Of a stretch of 64,000 nt of DNA, positions 25,550-34,644 are shown one piece after another. Positions within the stretch are counted from its first letter, which is position 1, and the number at the start of each line of letters is the position of its first letter. A program made the position numbers and the translations under genes. Source of the stretch: Granulicella sp. L46 (lineage in GTDB: Bacteria > Acidobacteriota > Terriglobia > Terriglobales > Acidobacteriaceae); contig NZ_LMUT01000007.1 of the NCBI RefSeq assembly GCF_009765785.1, positions 131,212 through 195,211 of the forward strand, in the 5' to 3' direction. The notes under the pieces were generated by a model. It searched no databases. It saw only the letters and a program-made list of their open reading frames with translations, and was not told the origin of the DNA.

Positions 25550-28510
25550 ATGGCGGACGTCACAGATGTCGAACGGCTGAACTATTACGAGGGCGAGTAT
25601 CTTGGCGCGGTCGATTTCGAAGCCGAGCAGGAGTATCACCGCGACATGCGGCGCCGCCACAACATCGGTCCGCATACCTGGGGAATCGTGACCGGTCTCG
25701 ACGTCGCACAATTTCTCAACGGCGGCACCAACAACGAAGTCGACGTCTTCATCCAGCCGGGAGTGGCCGTCGACGGGTTTGGCCGAGAAATCGTCGTCTT
25801 CAGCCCCTATCAACTTACCTCGGAAATGTTTGCCGATTTTCCCGCAAAGCAGACGCTTACCCTCTGGATTGGCTACTCGCAGCAGCTGATTAATCCCGAC
25901 TCGGACACCTGCGCATCGGCCAGCCAGACCAATGCTTATAGTCGCGTGCAGGAAAGTTTTCAGATCGTCGTCCAGCCGTTTCCGCCCACCAGCGATCCTG
26001 TATACGTGGGCGGCAATGTGGTCGCCCCGCCGTCGGCTTCCACATGGACGCAACCCGCGACGCTCCCTCCGTTGCCCTCGACCGAAGGCGCGGTGGTGAT
26101 CGCGTTGGACGACTCGGTTCCTTTCCAGGAACTGCCCGACGACAACACCACCGCGAACTGGCTCATACCCTTAGGCCAGATATTGTGGGATGGAACCAAC
26201 CAGGTTTTTGTGCAGAGCGCGGACGGCACGGCAAACCAGAATCGACGGTACGCAGGAAGCGTGGCCTCGGCAATTTATGCGCCTGCCGGCATCCTTACCA
26301 TTCAAGATCGCAACACGCTTTCCTCGGCGATCGCCGGCGGCGCTCCAACCAGCCCCGCAACCATCGCCGGCTACAACGCATCGGGAGGTGTCGTCACGCT
26401 CACCGTTTCCCCCGCGCTTGCGACCGCCTACACGGCTGGGCAGATCGTGATCTTCACCGGCTTCTCCTCAGGGCTAGCGGGGCTGAATGGCCGCGGCTAT
26501 GCGGTCCTCAGCTCGCCTTCGCCGGGCACAAGCACCTTCGCAATCACGGCGACCTCGGTCAGCGGCGCCGGCACCGACACCGGAACGGCAACTCCCCAGC
26601 CTCTGGGAGTTGCCGTGGAAGTGCAGGGCACGCTCACAGTTGACGAGCAGTTGACCGCGCAGCAGGATGTCTGGCTGAACGGCGGAAATCTTTTTGCCCT
26701 GCGCTTCAAAGATGCCGGTGGCACCGACGCCGGCACAGCGCTTAACCTGCAACGCCTGGACGCAAGCTCGGGCGGCGCCGACCTGCATATTCATATCGGC
26801 GACGGTTCTAGCCCGCAGACAAAAATGCAGCAGCTGACCGTCGGCTACGGAACCGGCCTGCCGACCGCGGATACGAATGCATTCATCGTGGGCTGCGATG
26901 GCAACGCGCAGATTCCCCAAGGCTCGTTGACGTTCGCGACGCAAACGGCACAGGCCCTGAACCTCTTGGGAACCAATTACGGCATCGGCGCGCAGGCCGA
27001 AACTCTCTACTTCCGCTCCGGCTCGGATTTCGCCTGGTACCTGAACGGGCAGTACAGCCCCTCGCAGGACTCTCCCGGAATAGGCGGCAGCCTAAACATG
27101 CTCCTCGATTCATCAGGCGATTTGACGATCAACGGCGCGCTCGTAGTCGACAATGCCAACCTGAACAAGGGGCTTTCCTTTGGCAATGCGAGCGGTGAAG
27201 GGATTAACTCCCAACGCACTTCTGGAGTCAATCAAAACGGCCTCGATTTCTATACCGCATTCGACGTCCGCATGAGCATAGACCACAGCGGCAATGTGGG
27301 CATTGGCACCCAATCGCCTGGATCGTCCCTCGATGTGCGCGGCAACGTTGCCTCAAACTCAGTCTTCGGATTCAGCAATGTCCAGCAGTCGACCTCACCG
27401 TATGGAGTCTTCATATCGGCGCCAAGCAGCCAGACCATGGGGCTCTTTACCAACTTCAACCAGCAACTGACCATCAGCAGTTCGGGCGAGGTGGGCATCG
27501 GCACCACATCGCCGGGATCGGCCCTGGACGTTCGAGGCAACATAGCCACCAACTCAGTCTTCGGGTTCAGCACCGTCCAGCAGGCGACCTCGCCGTACGG
27601 AGTTTTCATCTCGGCGCCCACCAGCCAAACCATGGGCCTCTTCACCAACTCGAATCAGCAAATGACCATCAGCAGCTCCGGCAACGTAGGAATCGGAAAC
27701 ACAAATCCGCAGGCGCCCTTGCACATCGGCACATTCGGTCCCTTCATCTTCACGGGTGGCGGCGGATCCGCTACGTCCTATGCCTCCTCGGCCGTTGGCT
27801 TCAACATGTACCGCGGATCCGATAACAACTGGCACACCATAAACGATGGCGTCAATGGCGGCGGATGCGTGATCTACGGCAACACCGACGGGGATTTGTA
27901 TGTGGCCCAGGTGCCGACTGCCGGGGCCACCACTCAAAGCCTCTCCGATGGCTCGCTTTATCCCAGCCACATTGTTTTTTCGATCGCGGCAGGCTCACCG
28001 GCGACGGTTACGGTTAACGGCAAGCTCAAGGTCACAGGATCCAAATCCGGGTATGTCGTCGACCGCTTCCTGAGCCGTACAAAAAAGCAATTCCAGCAGG
28101 GAGATGTGGTGGTGCTGCATGCGAAACCATCGCCGCTGTTTTATGGCGTCGAGAATCGCATTCCTCTGGTGGAGGTCACGCTGGCAACCAAGGCTGGCGA
28201 TACACGCGTGTGCGGAGTCGTGGACGAGCCGGTTCTTTCCGCCGACGAGATTCTCGATCTCGATCAGAACTCTCTCGGCAAAGGCACTGTGGGCCTGATG
28301 GTCACGCTGGGCGCCTACGCGTACTGCAAAGTGGATGCCGACATCGCGCCCATCGCAGCGGGCGATTTGCTGACCACGAGTAGTACCGCGGGTCACGCCC
28401 AGCGCTTCGACCCGAAAATGGGCTCCGCCACCGGCTGCATCATCGGCAAGGCGTTAGCCTCTCTGGCAAAAGGCAAGGGCAAGATTCCTATTCTCATCTC
28501 GCACCAATAA
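25550..28510 (+). CDS. tail-fibre-like protein with shared N module, 65-residue repeats and C-terminal fibre domain
   Basis: The 986-residue protein opens with a divergent copy of the shared module: RLNYYEGEYLGAVDFEAEQEYH...HTWGIVTGLDV...IQPGVAVDGFGREIVV. A beta-rich middle follows. Near residues 580-720 come three fibre motifs of the GNVGIGT.SPG..LDVRGN type, spaced 65 residues apart. The last ~160 residues (YVVDRFLSRTKKQFQQGDVVVL ... GDLLTTSSTAGHAQRF ... ATGCIIGKALASL) resemble the C-terminal domain of tail fibres related to peptidase G2, which can self-cleave after trimerisation. It occupies the Afp13-like fibre position and is the best receptor-binding candidate. Confidence 0.75.
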   Translation: MADVTDVERLNYYEGEYLGAVDFEAEQEYHRDMRRRHNIGPHTWGIVTGLDVAQFLNGGTNNEVDVFIQPGVAVDGFGREIVVFSPYQLTSEMFADFPAKQTLTLWIGYSQQLINPDSDTCASASQTNAYSRVQESFQIVVQPFPPTSDPVYVGGNVVAPPSASTWTQPATLPPLPSTEGAVVIALDDSVPFQELPDDNTTANWLIPLGQILWDGTNQVFVQSADGTANQNRRYAGSVASAIYAPAGILTIQDRNTLSSAIAGGAPTSPATIAGYNASGGVVTLTVSPALATAYTAGQIVIFTGFSSGLAGLNGRGYAVLSSPSPGTSTFAITATSVSGAGTDTGTATPQPLGVAVEVQGTLTVDEQLTAQQDVWLNGGNLFALRFKDAGGTDAGTALNLQRLDASSGGADLHIHIGDGSSPQTKMQQLTVGYGTGLPTADTNAFIVGCDGNAQIPQGSLTFATQTAQALNLLGTNYGIGAQAETLYFRSGSDFAWYLNGQYSPSQDSPGIGGSLNMLLDSSGDLTINGALVVDNANLNKGLSFGNASGEGINSQRTSGVNQNGLDFYTAFDVRMSIDHSGNVGIGTQSPGSSLDVRGNVASNSVFGFSNVQQSTSPYGVFISAPSSQTMGLFTNFNQQLTISSSGEVGIGTTSPGSALDVRGNIATNSVFGFSTVQQATSPYGVFISAPTSQTMGLFTNSNQQMTISSSGNVGIGNTNPQAPLHIGTFGPFIFTGGGGSATSYASSAVGFNMYRGSDNNWHTINDGVNGGGCVIYGNTDGDLYVAQVPTAGATTQSLSDGSLYPSHIVFSIAAGSPATVTVNGKLKVTGSKSGYVVDRFLSRTKKQFQQGDVVVLHAKPSPLFYGVENRIPLVEVTLATKAGDTRVCGVVDEPVLSADEILDLDQNSLGKGTVGLMVTLGAYAYCKVDADIAPIAAGDLLTTSSTAGHAQRFDPKMGSATGCIIGKALASLAKGKGKIPILISHQ
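27287..27715 (+). repeat. 195-bp in-frame tandem repeats in the fibre gene
   Basis: Motif starts at 27287, 27482 and 27677 are exactly 195 bases apart. The first two units are nearly identical at protein level (SVFGFSNVQQSTSPYGVFIS against SVFGFSTVQQATSPYGVFIS); the third is only a beginning. This implies recent duplication inside the fibre shaft. Confidence 0.88.
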
Positions 28511-28521
28511 GGAGAACCGCA

Positions 28522-28719
28522 ATGAACGAACGACTCGCACAGCTCCGCGCAGAACTTGAAAAAGGCGAACACAAACTTCGTCTGATCGATCGCGAGCGCC
28601 AGGAAGTGCGCGACACCATGCTGCGCATTAGCGGTGCCATTCGCGTCCTCGAGGAATTGCTGGAAGAGAGCAGCCAACAATCCTCCGTGGCCGAAGGCCC
28701 ATTCGCCCGCGTTGCCTGA
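28522..28719 (+). CDS. small coiled-coil protein of the eCIS operon
   Basis: The 65-residue protein is almost one helix: LAQLRAELEKGEHKLRLIDRERQEVR, then RISGAIRVLEELLEES, with heptad spacing of Leu and Ile. The strong binding site AAGGAG and a gap of 11 bases from the fibre gene support it as real. It is unlike any named Afp component. It might act as a chaperone for the fibre proteins or a link between assembly factors; this is inference. Confidence 0.65.
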   Translation: MNERLAQLRAELEKGEHKLRLIDRERQEVRDTMLRISGAIRVLEELLEESSQQSSVAEGPFARVA

Positions 28720-28726
28720 CCGGCCC

Positions 28727-30382
28727 ATGACGCACGAATCGGCCATCACGATTGAGCGGCTGCGCAATGTGTATTGCGTTGCTCGGGATCATCCCGCGCC
28801 CGAAGATCTGCGCTCGCGGCTCGATTGTCTGGCGGAATCCGAGGTCATGGATTCATGCCGGCGCGCCCTCGCTGCGTTCGTAGACAATCGAGATCCCTCG
28901 ATCTGGCTGATCTCTTCAATCGAAATCGATCTCGCCATCGACGCTGGCACGGCAACCGCCTCGCGCGGTGCGGCCGCCTGGGGCGAGCAGATCGCGCTCG
29001 AGATCGGCCGCGCGATAGAGCGCGGTCCCGGGGTTTCTGTGCTTCGTTTCGCAGACCGTCCCGCCTACATCGCACAGTGGGCGCGTGATATGGCCGCCGG
29101 GCAAGCCTGGGGCAAGTGGTACTACCGCGAATTCGATTCGCTGCGCAGCCTTGCGCAGAGCACAGCGATTGCCGAAGGAATCATTCGGGAAGGCGAAGAG
29201 GCCGTTCCTGTTCTGCTTCGTCTGCATTCCATGCAAGCTCTGGAGCCGGTGCTCGATGTTGTCTCCAACACAGACGCGCAGCGAGTGTGGGCCGCGGTAT
29301 TTCCAACCTCGCGCGGCCGATGGAAGAATGTCGCTCGTTGGGCCTCTCGTCTCTTGGCGTTATTGCGCGGCTTTCCGTCGAACGTTCAAGCCAGCCCACC
29401 GCGCGCGGCTCTTCGTTTTGCAGTTGCGGCTCTGGCGGAGTGGCCGATCCAAGACACCCAAGAAACCGAGGGACTGCGCGAAGCAGTCGAGGGCCTACTA
29501 GAGCTTCGTCGCGTTCTCGGCGCCGCTGCTCCAGACATGGCGCAGCAGATTTTAGAGGCAGCGATTACGCAGTCACACGAGGAGGGAAACCCCCTGGTCG
29601 ATGCGACGCTCAGCGAATTCATTCGACAAGTCTCGGGCGGAGATCCGAAGTGGGCAGCCTTCGCAGTGGAGGTGATAGCTCCGCACGGCGCCGCGCCCGG
29701 AGTAGCGGATGAAACCATCCTGAGCGAACTTGGAGGCATCTTCCTGCTCATCTCGGCTTTTCGTGACCTCGAGATCGACCTGGCCACGCTTGCCGCGGCA
29801 CAGCGATGCGACGAACCCACGAAAGCCGCAGCGGTATTACGCCACCTGCTGGCCGTGCGCTGTCTTGGCCAAAGCCGCACCGCGCTCGCCATTCACGATC
29901 GCGCGGTCGCGGAGTTTTCCGGCATCCCGTCGGCTGTAACGCTCGCCGAAATGGCTGAAGCCCTGGCCGCGGCAGACGTGGATGCCGCACTGCGCATCGT
30001 CTCGGATGCGCTGATGGATCGCACTGGGGAGCGTCTTCGGGACGATTTGGCAGATCAACACCTCGACTACTTCGCCATTGGCGAGATTATTCCTGAATTG
30101 AAGCTCGATGCCGAATGTGAGCGCTCATGGTCGCGCCTGGCGACGAGTTTGCTGCGGGATTTCTGCCGGCGCTTGCCCGGCTTCGCTCGCAGCAGCCCCG
30201 AGTACATCTTCCAGAACTTTCTCGCAGGCACCAGCCAGTTGCGCGTGAGCGAAGATCGCATCGAAGTACGTCTTGCTCCATGCCCTCTTTCGATCGTGCT
30301 GCGCATCGCAGGCATGTACCAAAGCCTCGAAATGCCGTGGCGGAAGGGAGTCGAGATATGTCTGCAAGCGCCGCCGACCTAA
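28727..30382 (+). CDS. alpha-helical eCIS protein upstream of the ATPase, unrecognised
   Basis: The 551-residue protein begins MTHESAITIERLRNVYCVARDHPAP; ATG 28727 is seven bases after the coiled-coil gene stop codon, with weak ribosome binding. The frame extends to 28634, but that overlaps the preceding gene. The sequence is Ala/Leu/Arg-rich and reads like stacked helix pairs (HEAT- or TPR-like spacing), without membrane segments. It overlaps the AAA+ gene by 25 bases. In Afp the gene before the ATPase is the tape measure, but this protein has no coiled-coil or tube-lumen features, so I do not call it one. Confidence 0.6.
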   Translation: MTHESAITIERLRNVYCVARDHPAPEDLRSRLDCLAESEVMDSCRRALAAFVDNRDPSIWLISSIEIDLAIDAGTATASRGAAAWGEQIALEIGRAIERGPGVSVLRFADRPAYIAQWARDMAAGQAWGKWYYREFDSLRSLAQSTAIAEGIIREGEEAVPVLLRLHSMQALEPVLDVVSNTDAQRVWAAVFPTSRGRWKNVARWASRLLALLRGFPSNVQASPPRAALRFAVAALAEWPIQDTQETEGLREAVEGLLELRRVLGAAAPDMAQQILEAAITQSHEEGNPLVDATLSEFIRQVSGGDPKWAAFAVEVIAPHGAAPGVADETILSELGGIFLLISAFRDLEIDLATLAAAQRCDEPTKAAAVLRHLLAVRCLGQSRTALAIHDRAVAEFSGIPSAVTLAEMAEALAAADVDAALRIVSDALMDRTGERLRDDLADQHLDYFAIGEIIPELKLDAECERSWSRLATSLLRDFCRRLPGFARSSPEYIFQNFLAGTSQLRVSEDRIEVRLAPCPLSIVLRIAGMYQSLEMPWRKGVEICLQAPPT

Positions 30383-32589
30383 CGGCCCTCTCCGACGAGA
30401 ATGGACCTCGGCCGTTCACAGAAGCCCGCGAACATATGCAGGCTGAGCTCGAGTGGCTGCGGCTGGTGCTGCATCGTGAGATTCTTCGCCTCAAGGCCGC
30501 CAACCTGCTATCGTCGGACCCGTTTCGCGGGCTCTATCTGGCCGACGAGCAGGTGGACGCAATCCTCAGCCAGTGGCATTCCGAGACAGGCGTCCCGCAG
30601 GGAGCGGCGCTGGCGGAAATGACGGAGCGGGCTGCGATGCAGCGCGCCAGGATCGACGCGCAGATCGCAGCATGCGCAGAAACCGATCGTTTGCCGCCGC
30701 TGTTGCGGTTGGCCCAGTTGTTTGATCTCACACCATTCGAATGCCATGTGCTCGTCGCGGCGTTGGCCGTCGAGTTGGACCTCCGCTTCGAAGTCTTATA
30801 CTCGTGGGCGCGCAACGACGTCACGCGCAAGCGGCCGTCCGTCGACCTGGTACTGAAACTATTCTGCGACTCGAGCGAAGAACGGTTCAGCGCGCGAGAA
30901 TCGTTGCGGCGCGAAAGCCCGCTCTTCCGCAATCAGCTATTGCGCACCAGCGAAGATCAGCAGGAGCGCGACAGCTCATTTCTTGCACGCTCTCTCTCGA
31001 TCGACGAGCGCATTGCCGGTTTTATCCTCGATGAACGTGGCATCGACAAGCGTCTCGCTGGATTCACCTCCTGCTCTTTGCCGTCACGGCCGTTCACATC
31101 GCTGCACTTGCCTGAGGGTCTGGTGGCGCAACTGCAACGGGCGGCTAGTCTGACGGAAGGTGTAGTTCTTTTTCTTTCCGGGCCGGAGGGCGCAGGGAAG
31201 CGCTCCGCCGTCGAAGCGCTTTCGACCGCGGCCCACCGCTCGTTGCTTAGCGTAGATTCGCGCCAGCTCGCCCCGAGTACGATTCTGCCGGCGACGATCG
31301 TCTCCTTGCTGCAACGCGAAGCGATGCTTTGCGACGCCGATTTGCTGTTCGAGAACGCAGATGCCCTCGTGCAGGATCACTCTGGACCCGACGCGGCCGG
31401 CGTCGCGCTGGAACGGGTCGAACCCGCGCCCGGCGTCCGCATCTTTGTGGCTGGCAACGCACCCTGGCCGAGTCTAGGATCGAAGCAATGCGGCTGGTAT
31501 GTTTTTGAGTTTCCAGTTCCGTGTTTCCTCGATCGCGTACAGCTTTGGGAGGACGCTCTCAATGCAACCGCAGTTCCGGTCGGCAGAACCATCGATCTTG
31601 AATTGTTGGCAAACCGTTTTGCGCTCACGGGAGGCGCCATTCATCGCGCCTGTGCCGATGCCGTGCGCAGCGCGATCGTCCGGGCTAGGCCGATCGCCGG
31701 ATTGACGACGCGGGATTTTGAGGCGACGGCGCGCGCGCAGTCCAGCCACGGCCTGTGCCGGTTTGCGCAGAAGACCGACCGCGCCGCGCCGTGGGAAGCC
31801 CTGATTGTTCCACCGCACATCCTCCGCCAGTTGCGCGACATCTGTACCGCCGAACGGTATCGCCACAAGGTTTATTTCGAGTGGGGATTCGAACAGCAGT
31901 TAACCGCCGGCAAAGGACTCAACGTCCTGTTTGCGGGCGCCAGCGGTACTGGCAAGACCATGGCCGCCGGCATCCTGGCGCGAGAGTTGGGCCGCGATCT
32001 TTATCGTGTCGACCTCTCCATCGTGGTCAGCAAGTACATTGGCGAAACCGAAAAGCAGCTCAGTCTCATCTTTCGCGAAGCAAAGAGCTCCAACGCCATG
32101 CTCTTCTTCGACGAGGCCGACGCCTTGTTCGGAAAGCGTTCTGAAGTGAAGGACGCGCACGACCGTTACGCCAACGTAGAGATTGCCTATCTGCTCCAGA
32201 AGATGGAGGAGTACGAAGGAATCGTGATTCTGGCGACGAACTTGCGGCGCAATATGGACGAGGCCTTCAGCCGCCGCATGCATCACGTCGTTGAATTCCC
32301 CTTTCCGGACGCTGAGCATCGCGAGAAGATCTGGCGCAGTATTCTGCCGCCGGCCGCGCCCATCGCCGGCGATATCAACTTCGGTTTCCTGGCGCGCCAG
32401 TTCGAGCTGGCCGGGGGAAGCATTCGCAACATCGCACTGGCCGCGGCATTTCTCGCGGCCGAGGCAGGAACCCCGATCCTCATGGAGCACTGCATTATCT
32501 GCACAGCGATGGAACTGCAAAAGAGCGGCAAGCTCCCGTCGCGCTCGGAGTTCCGGGATTATTACGACTTGATCCGTTCGCGGGTGTAA
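30358..32589 (+). CDS. AAA+ ATPase of the eCIS (Afp15/Pvc15-like)
   Basis: The 743-residue protein starts at ATG 30358 after GAAGGGAG, inside the end of the preceding gene. The N-terminal half is helical and then carries a degenerate nucleotide-binding loop GPEGAGKR (about residue 276, no Ser/Thr after Lys). The C-terminal AAA+ module is intact: GASGTGKT (about 528), Walker B AMLFFDEADALFGKR (about 580), ILATNLRRNMDEAFSRRM with sensor and arginine-finger positions, and the lid SIRNIALAAAFLAAE. This layout is typical of eCIS ATPases, which are needed for particle assembly. It directly precedes the cargo genes. Confidence 0.9.
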   Translation: MSASAADLTALSDENGPRPFTEAREHMQAELEWLRLVLHREILRLKAANLLSSDPFRGLYLADEQVDAILSQWHSETGVPQGAALAEMTERAAMQRARIDAQIAACAETDRLPPLLRLAQLFDLTPFECHVLVAALAVELDLRFEVLYSWARNDVTRKRPSVDLVLKLFCDSSEERFSARESLRRESPLFRNQLLRTSEDQQERDSSFLARSLSIDERIAGFILDERGIDKRLAGFTSCSLPSRPFTSLHLPEGLVAQLQRAASLTEGVVLFLSGPEGAGKRSAVEALSTAAHRSLLSVDSRQLAPSTILPATIVSLLQREAMLCDADLLFENADALVQDHSGPDAAGVALERVEPAPGVRIFVAGNAPWPSLGSKQCGWYVFEFPVPCFLDRVQLWEDALNATAVPVGRTIDLELLANRFALTGGAIHRACADAVRSAIVRARPIAGLTTRDFEATARAQSSHGLCRFAQKTDRAAPWEALIVPPHILRQLRDICTAERYRHKVYFEWGFEQQLTAGKGLNVLFAGASGTGKTMAAGILARELGRDLYRVDLSIVVSKYIGETEKQLSLIFREAKSSNAMLFFDEADALFGKRSEVKDAHDRYANVEIAYLLQKMEEYEGIVILATNLRRNMDEAFSRRMHHVVEFPFPDAEHREKIWRSILPPAAPIAGDINFGFLARQFELAGGSIRNIALAAAFLAAEAGTPILMEHCIICTAMELQKSGKLPSRSEFRDYYDLIRSRV

Positions 32590-32603
32590 TTCAGCGTCTG
32601 TCT

Positions 32604-34496
32604 ATGGAACATGATATTGACAAGCCGAAGCAAACGAACGGGGAACTCAAGGCCGCGTCGCGACCCCGATCCGCAGCGAATGCGGCGCCCTCGCTGCATC
32701 CTGCCCTGCAACTGCAGCAGCAGGCGGGTAATCAGGCCATGCAGCAACTGCTGCACTCGGGCATGATCCAGGCCAAGCTGACCATCAGCCAACCCGACGA
32801 TCCCGAGGAGCGGGAGGCCGACGCAACCGCCGATCGCATCATGCGCTCGCATGCCGGCGTGGACCTGACGGCAACGCCGTGTTCCTGTGGCACCGACGAA
32901 GAAACGATGTGCGACGAGTGCCGGCAAAAGGCCCCGAGCATCTCGCGCAAGGCCGCCGAAGCGGGCCCGTCTCACGCCTCGCATCATGTACTCGACGGAA
33001 TGAAGCGTTCCGCCGGCCATCCTCTCGACTCTGCAACTCGCGCCTTCTTCGAGCCACGCTTCGGCCGCGATTTCAGCGACGTCCGTGTTCACACTGACTC
33101 TCATGCAGAACAATCGGCGGCAGAAATCCATGCCAACGCATTTGCCCTCGACTCGGATGTTTATTTTGCCGCCGGTCGTTATGCCCCTGAAAGTGAAGCC
33201 ACCCGTCGCCTGCTGGCTCACGAATTGGCACATGTCTTACAGCACGGCTCAGCGGGAGAAGTCGTGCACCGGGACCTCGACGGTGGGACGGCGCAGGCAG
33301 CCGCGCCGCCACAGCCCGCTGCAATTGACCGCGTCATCTCTGCGATGCAGGAACCACAGGAAAACGGCGTTGGCAACTTCGTTGAGGCATATTCGATCCT
33401 CAACGGTCTTTGGATGGTCGATATGTTGCAGCAGATCGAGCAACTCAAGGCTCGCGGCTATTTTGACCTGCTGAAAGGAAATAATCCCGGCAACTTTCCA
33501 CGCGTCCAAGTGGCGATTGACGCAGTGGCGGCTAAAGGCACACCTGCCGCCGCACAATTGCCGGCCAGCATCCCGGCGTTCGGCGGTATCGAGGAGCAAC
33601 AGCAGCATGAGGTAGCAACCTATCTCGGGCTCCCTTGGCCTCTTCCCCAAGCAGCCTCTGCGCGTGAATCGCCGGGACTTACCAACGGCGAGATTTTGAC
33701 GGGCGTTCTGGCAGGTGCTGCGGTAATTGGCGCAGTAGTGTTCTTTATTGCTTTTCCTGAAGCGCTTCCTATTCTGGCGATCATCATCTCAACGGGTACT
33801 GCGGATGTGGCCGCAGGCACAGCACTCGAAGCCGGTGCCACGGTTGCCGTGGAGATGGTGGTCGATACGGCTGTCGTTGGTGGCGAGGAGGCTGCCGTGA
33901 CGACCGTACTCGGTGAAACCGCGGTGGCCACAACCGAAACCGTGACCACCACTGCTGCGACGACCACCACCGCTGCGACGACAACCACCGCTGCCACAAC
34001 GAGCGCAGCGGCGAAGACGGTAGCAGCGGTCGCTGGAGTTACGGCTGCCACTACGCTGTCTAGCGACAGCTCGTCGGGACCGCGCAATCCTGATCCGGAC
34101 ACCGAAGACCAGGAATCCCAGTGCCGGGCTGAAGCCACTGGCCAGCGCGGCGGCAATTCCTGTCACGATATGTTCGCTACCCTCGTTTCGGGCTCTCCCC
34201 GCGAGTGGGGAGTCGAAACTCCTGAGGGTTTGTACGCTGATTTCGACGGGCTCGGGTTCGGCAAGTTGCTCTACGAAGTGAAGACCGAGTATGGCTTTCT
34301 GTTGAGCAACTCTCCCTCCACCGAGCTAATGCGAAGGGAAACAATCGCCAGGTTCATCGAACAGTCCTCATTGCAGCTCGCGATCGCCGAGCGGTGCGGC
34401 TACTCTCTGCTGTGGGTCTTCAACAATAAGGCGGTTGCCGATCTCGTTCAGGGCTACATCGAGCCGAATGTTACCTCTGTTCCATTTAAGTGTTGA
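32604..34496 (+). CDS. DUF4157 eCIS cargo candidate 1 with nuclease-like C terminus
   Basis: The 630-residue protein has the standard eCIS cargo leader: LHPALQLQQQAGNQAMQQLL, then IQAKLTISQPDDPEEREADATADRIM. A CxC-x7-CxxC cluster lies at ~92-105. The DUF4157 domain follows (AGHPLDSATRAFFEPRFGRDFSDVRVHTD, HELAH at ~206). Residues ~355-400 are hydrophobic (AVIGAVVFFIAF), and a Thr/Ala linker lies at ~445-475. The last ~130 residues include ADFDGLGFGKLLYEVKTEYG, whose D...E-x-K spacing resembles PD-(D/E)XK nuclease-fold toxins. DUF4157 is known to mark eCIS-loaded effectors. The nuclease reading is inference. No immunity-like gene follows directly. Confidence 0.75.
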   Translation: MEHDIDKPKQTNGELKAASRPRSAANAAPSLHPALQLQQQAGNQAMQQLLHSGMIQAKLTISQPDDPEEREADATADRIMRSHAGVDLTATPCSCGTDEETMCDECRQKAPSISRKAAEAGPSHASHHVLDGMKRSAGHPLDSATRAFFEPRFGRDFSDVRVHTDSHAEQSAAEIHANAFALDSDVYFAAGRYAPESEATRRLLAHELAHVLQHGSAGEVVHRDLDGGTAQAAAPPQPAAIDRVISAMQEPQENGVGNFVEAYSILNGLWMVDMLQQIEQLKARGYFDLLKGNNPGNFPRVQVAIDAVAAKGTPAAAQLPASIPAFGGIEEQQQHEVATYLGLPWPLPQAASARESPGLTNGEILTGVLAGAAVIGAVVFFIAFPEALPILAIIISTGTADVAAGTALEAGATVAVEMVVDTAVVGGEEAAVTTVLGETAVATTETVTTTAATTTTAATTTTAATTSAAAKTVAAVAGVTAATTLSSDSSSGPRNPDPDTEDQESQCRAEATGQRGGNSCHDMFATLVSGSPREWGVETPEGLYADFDGLGFGKLLYEVKTEYGFLLSNSPSTELMRRETIARFIEQSSLQLAIAERCGYSLLWVFNNKAVADLVQGYIEPNVTSVPFKC

Positions 34497-34644
34497 CGAG
34501 GTTTCGTTACGAGATCGGAGACACCTTCGATCTTGTCGGAATCTAAGCTCCGGCAATCGTACTAAGTCAAGTCCGAGGCCTGGAGCGAGCAATGATCGAT
34601 TTTGATGGCGCCGGCGACAGGTGCGTGGGACGAGAGCACAAAGC

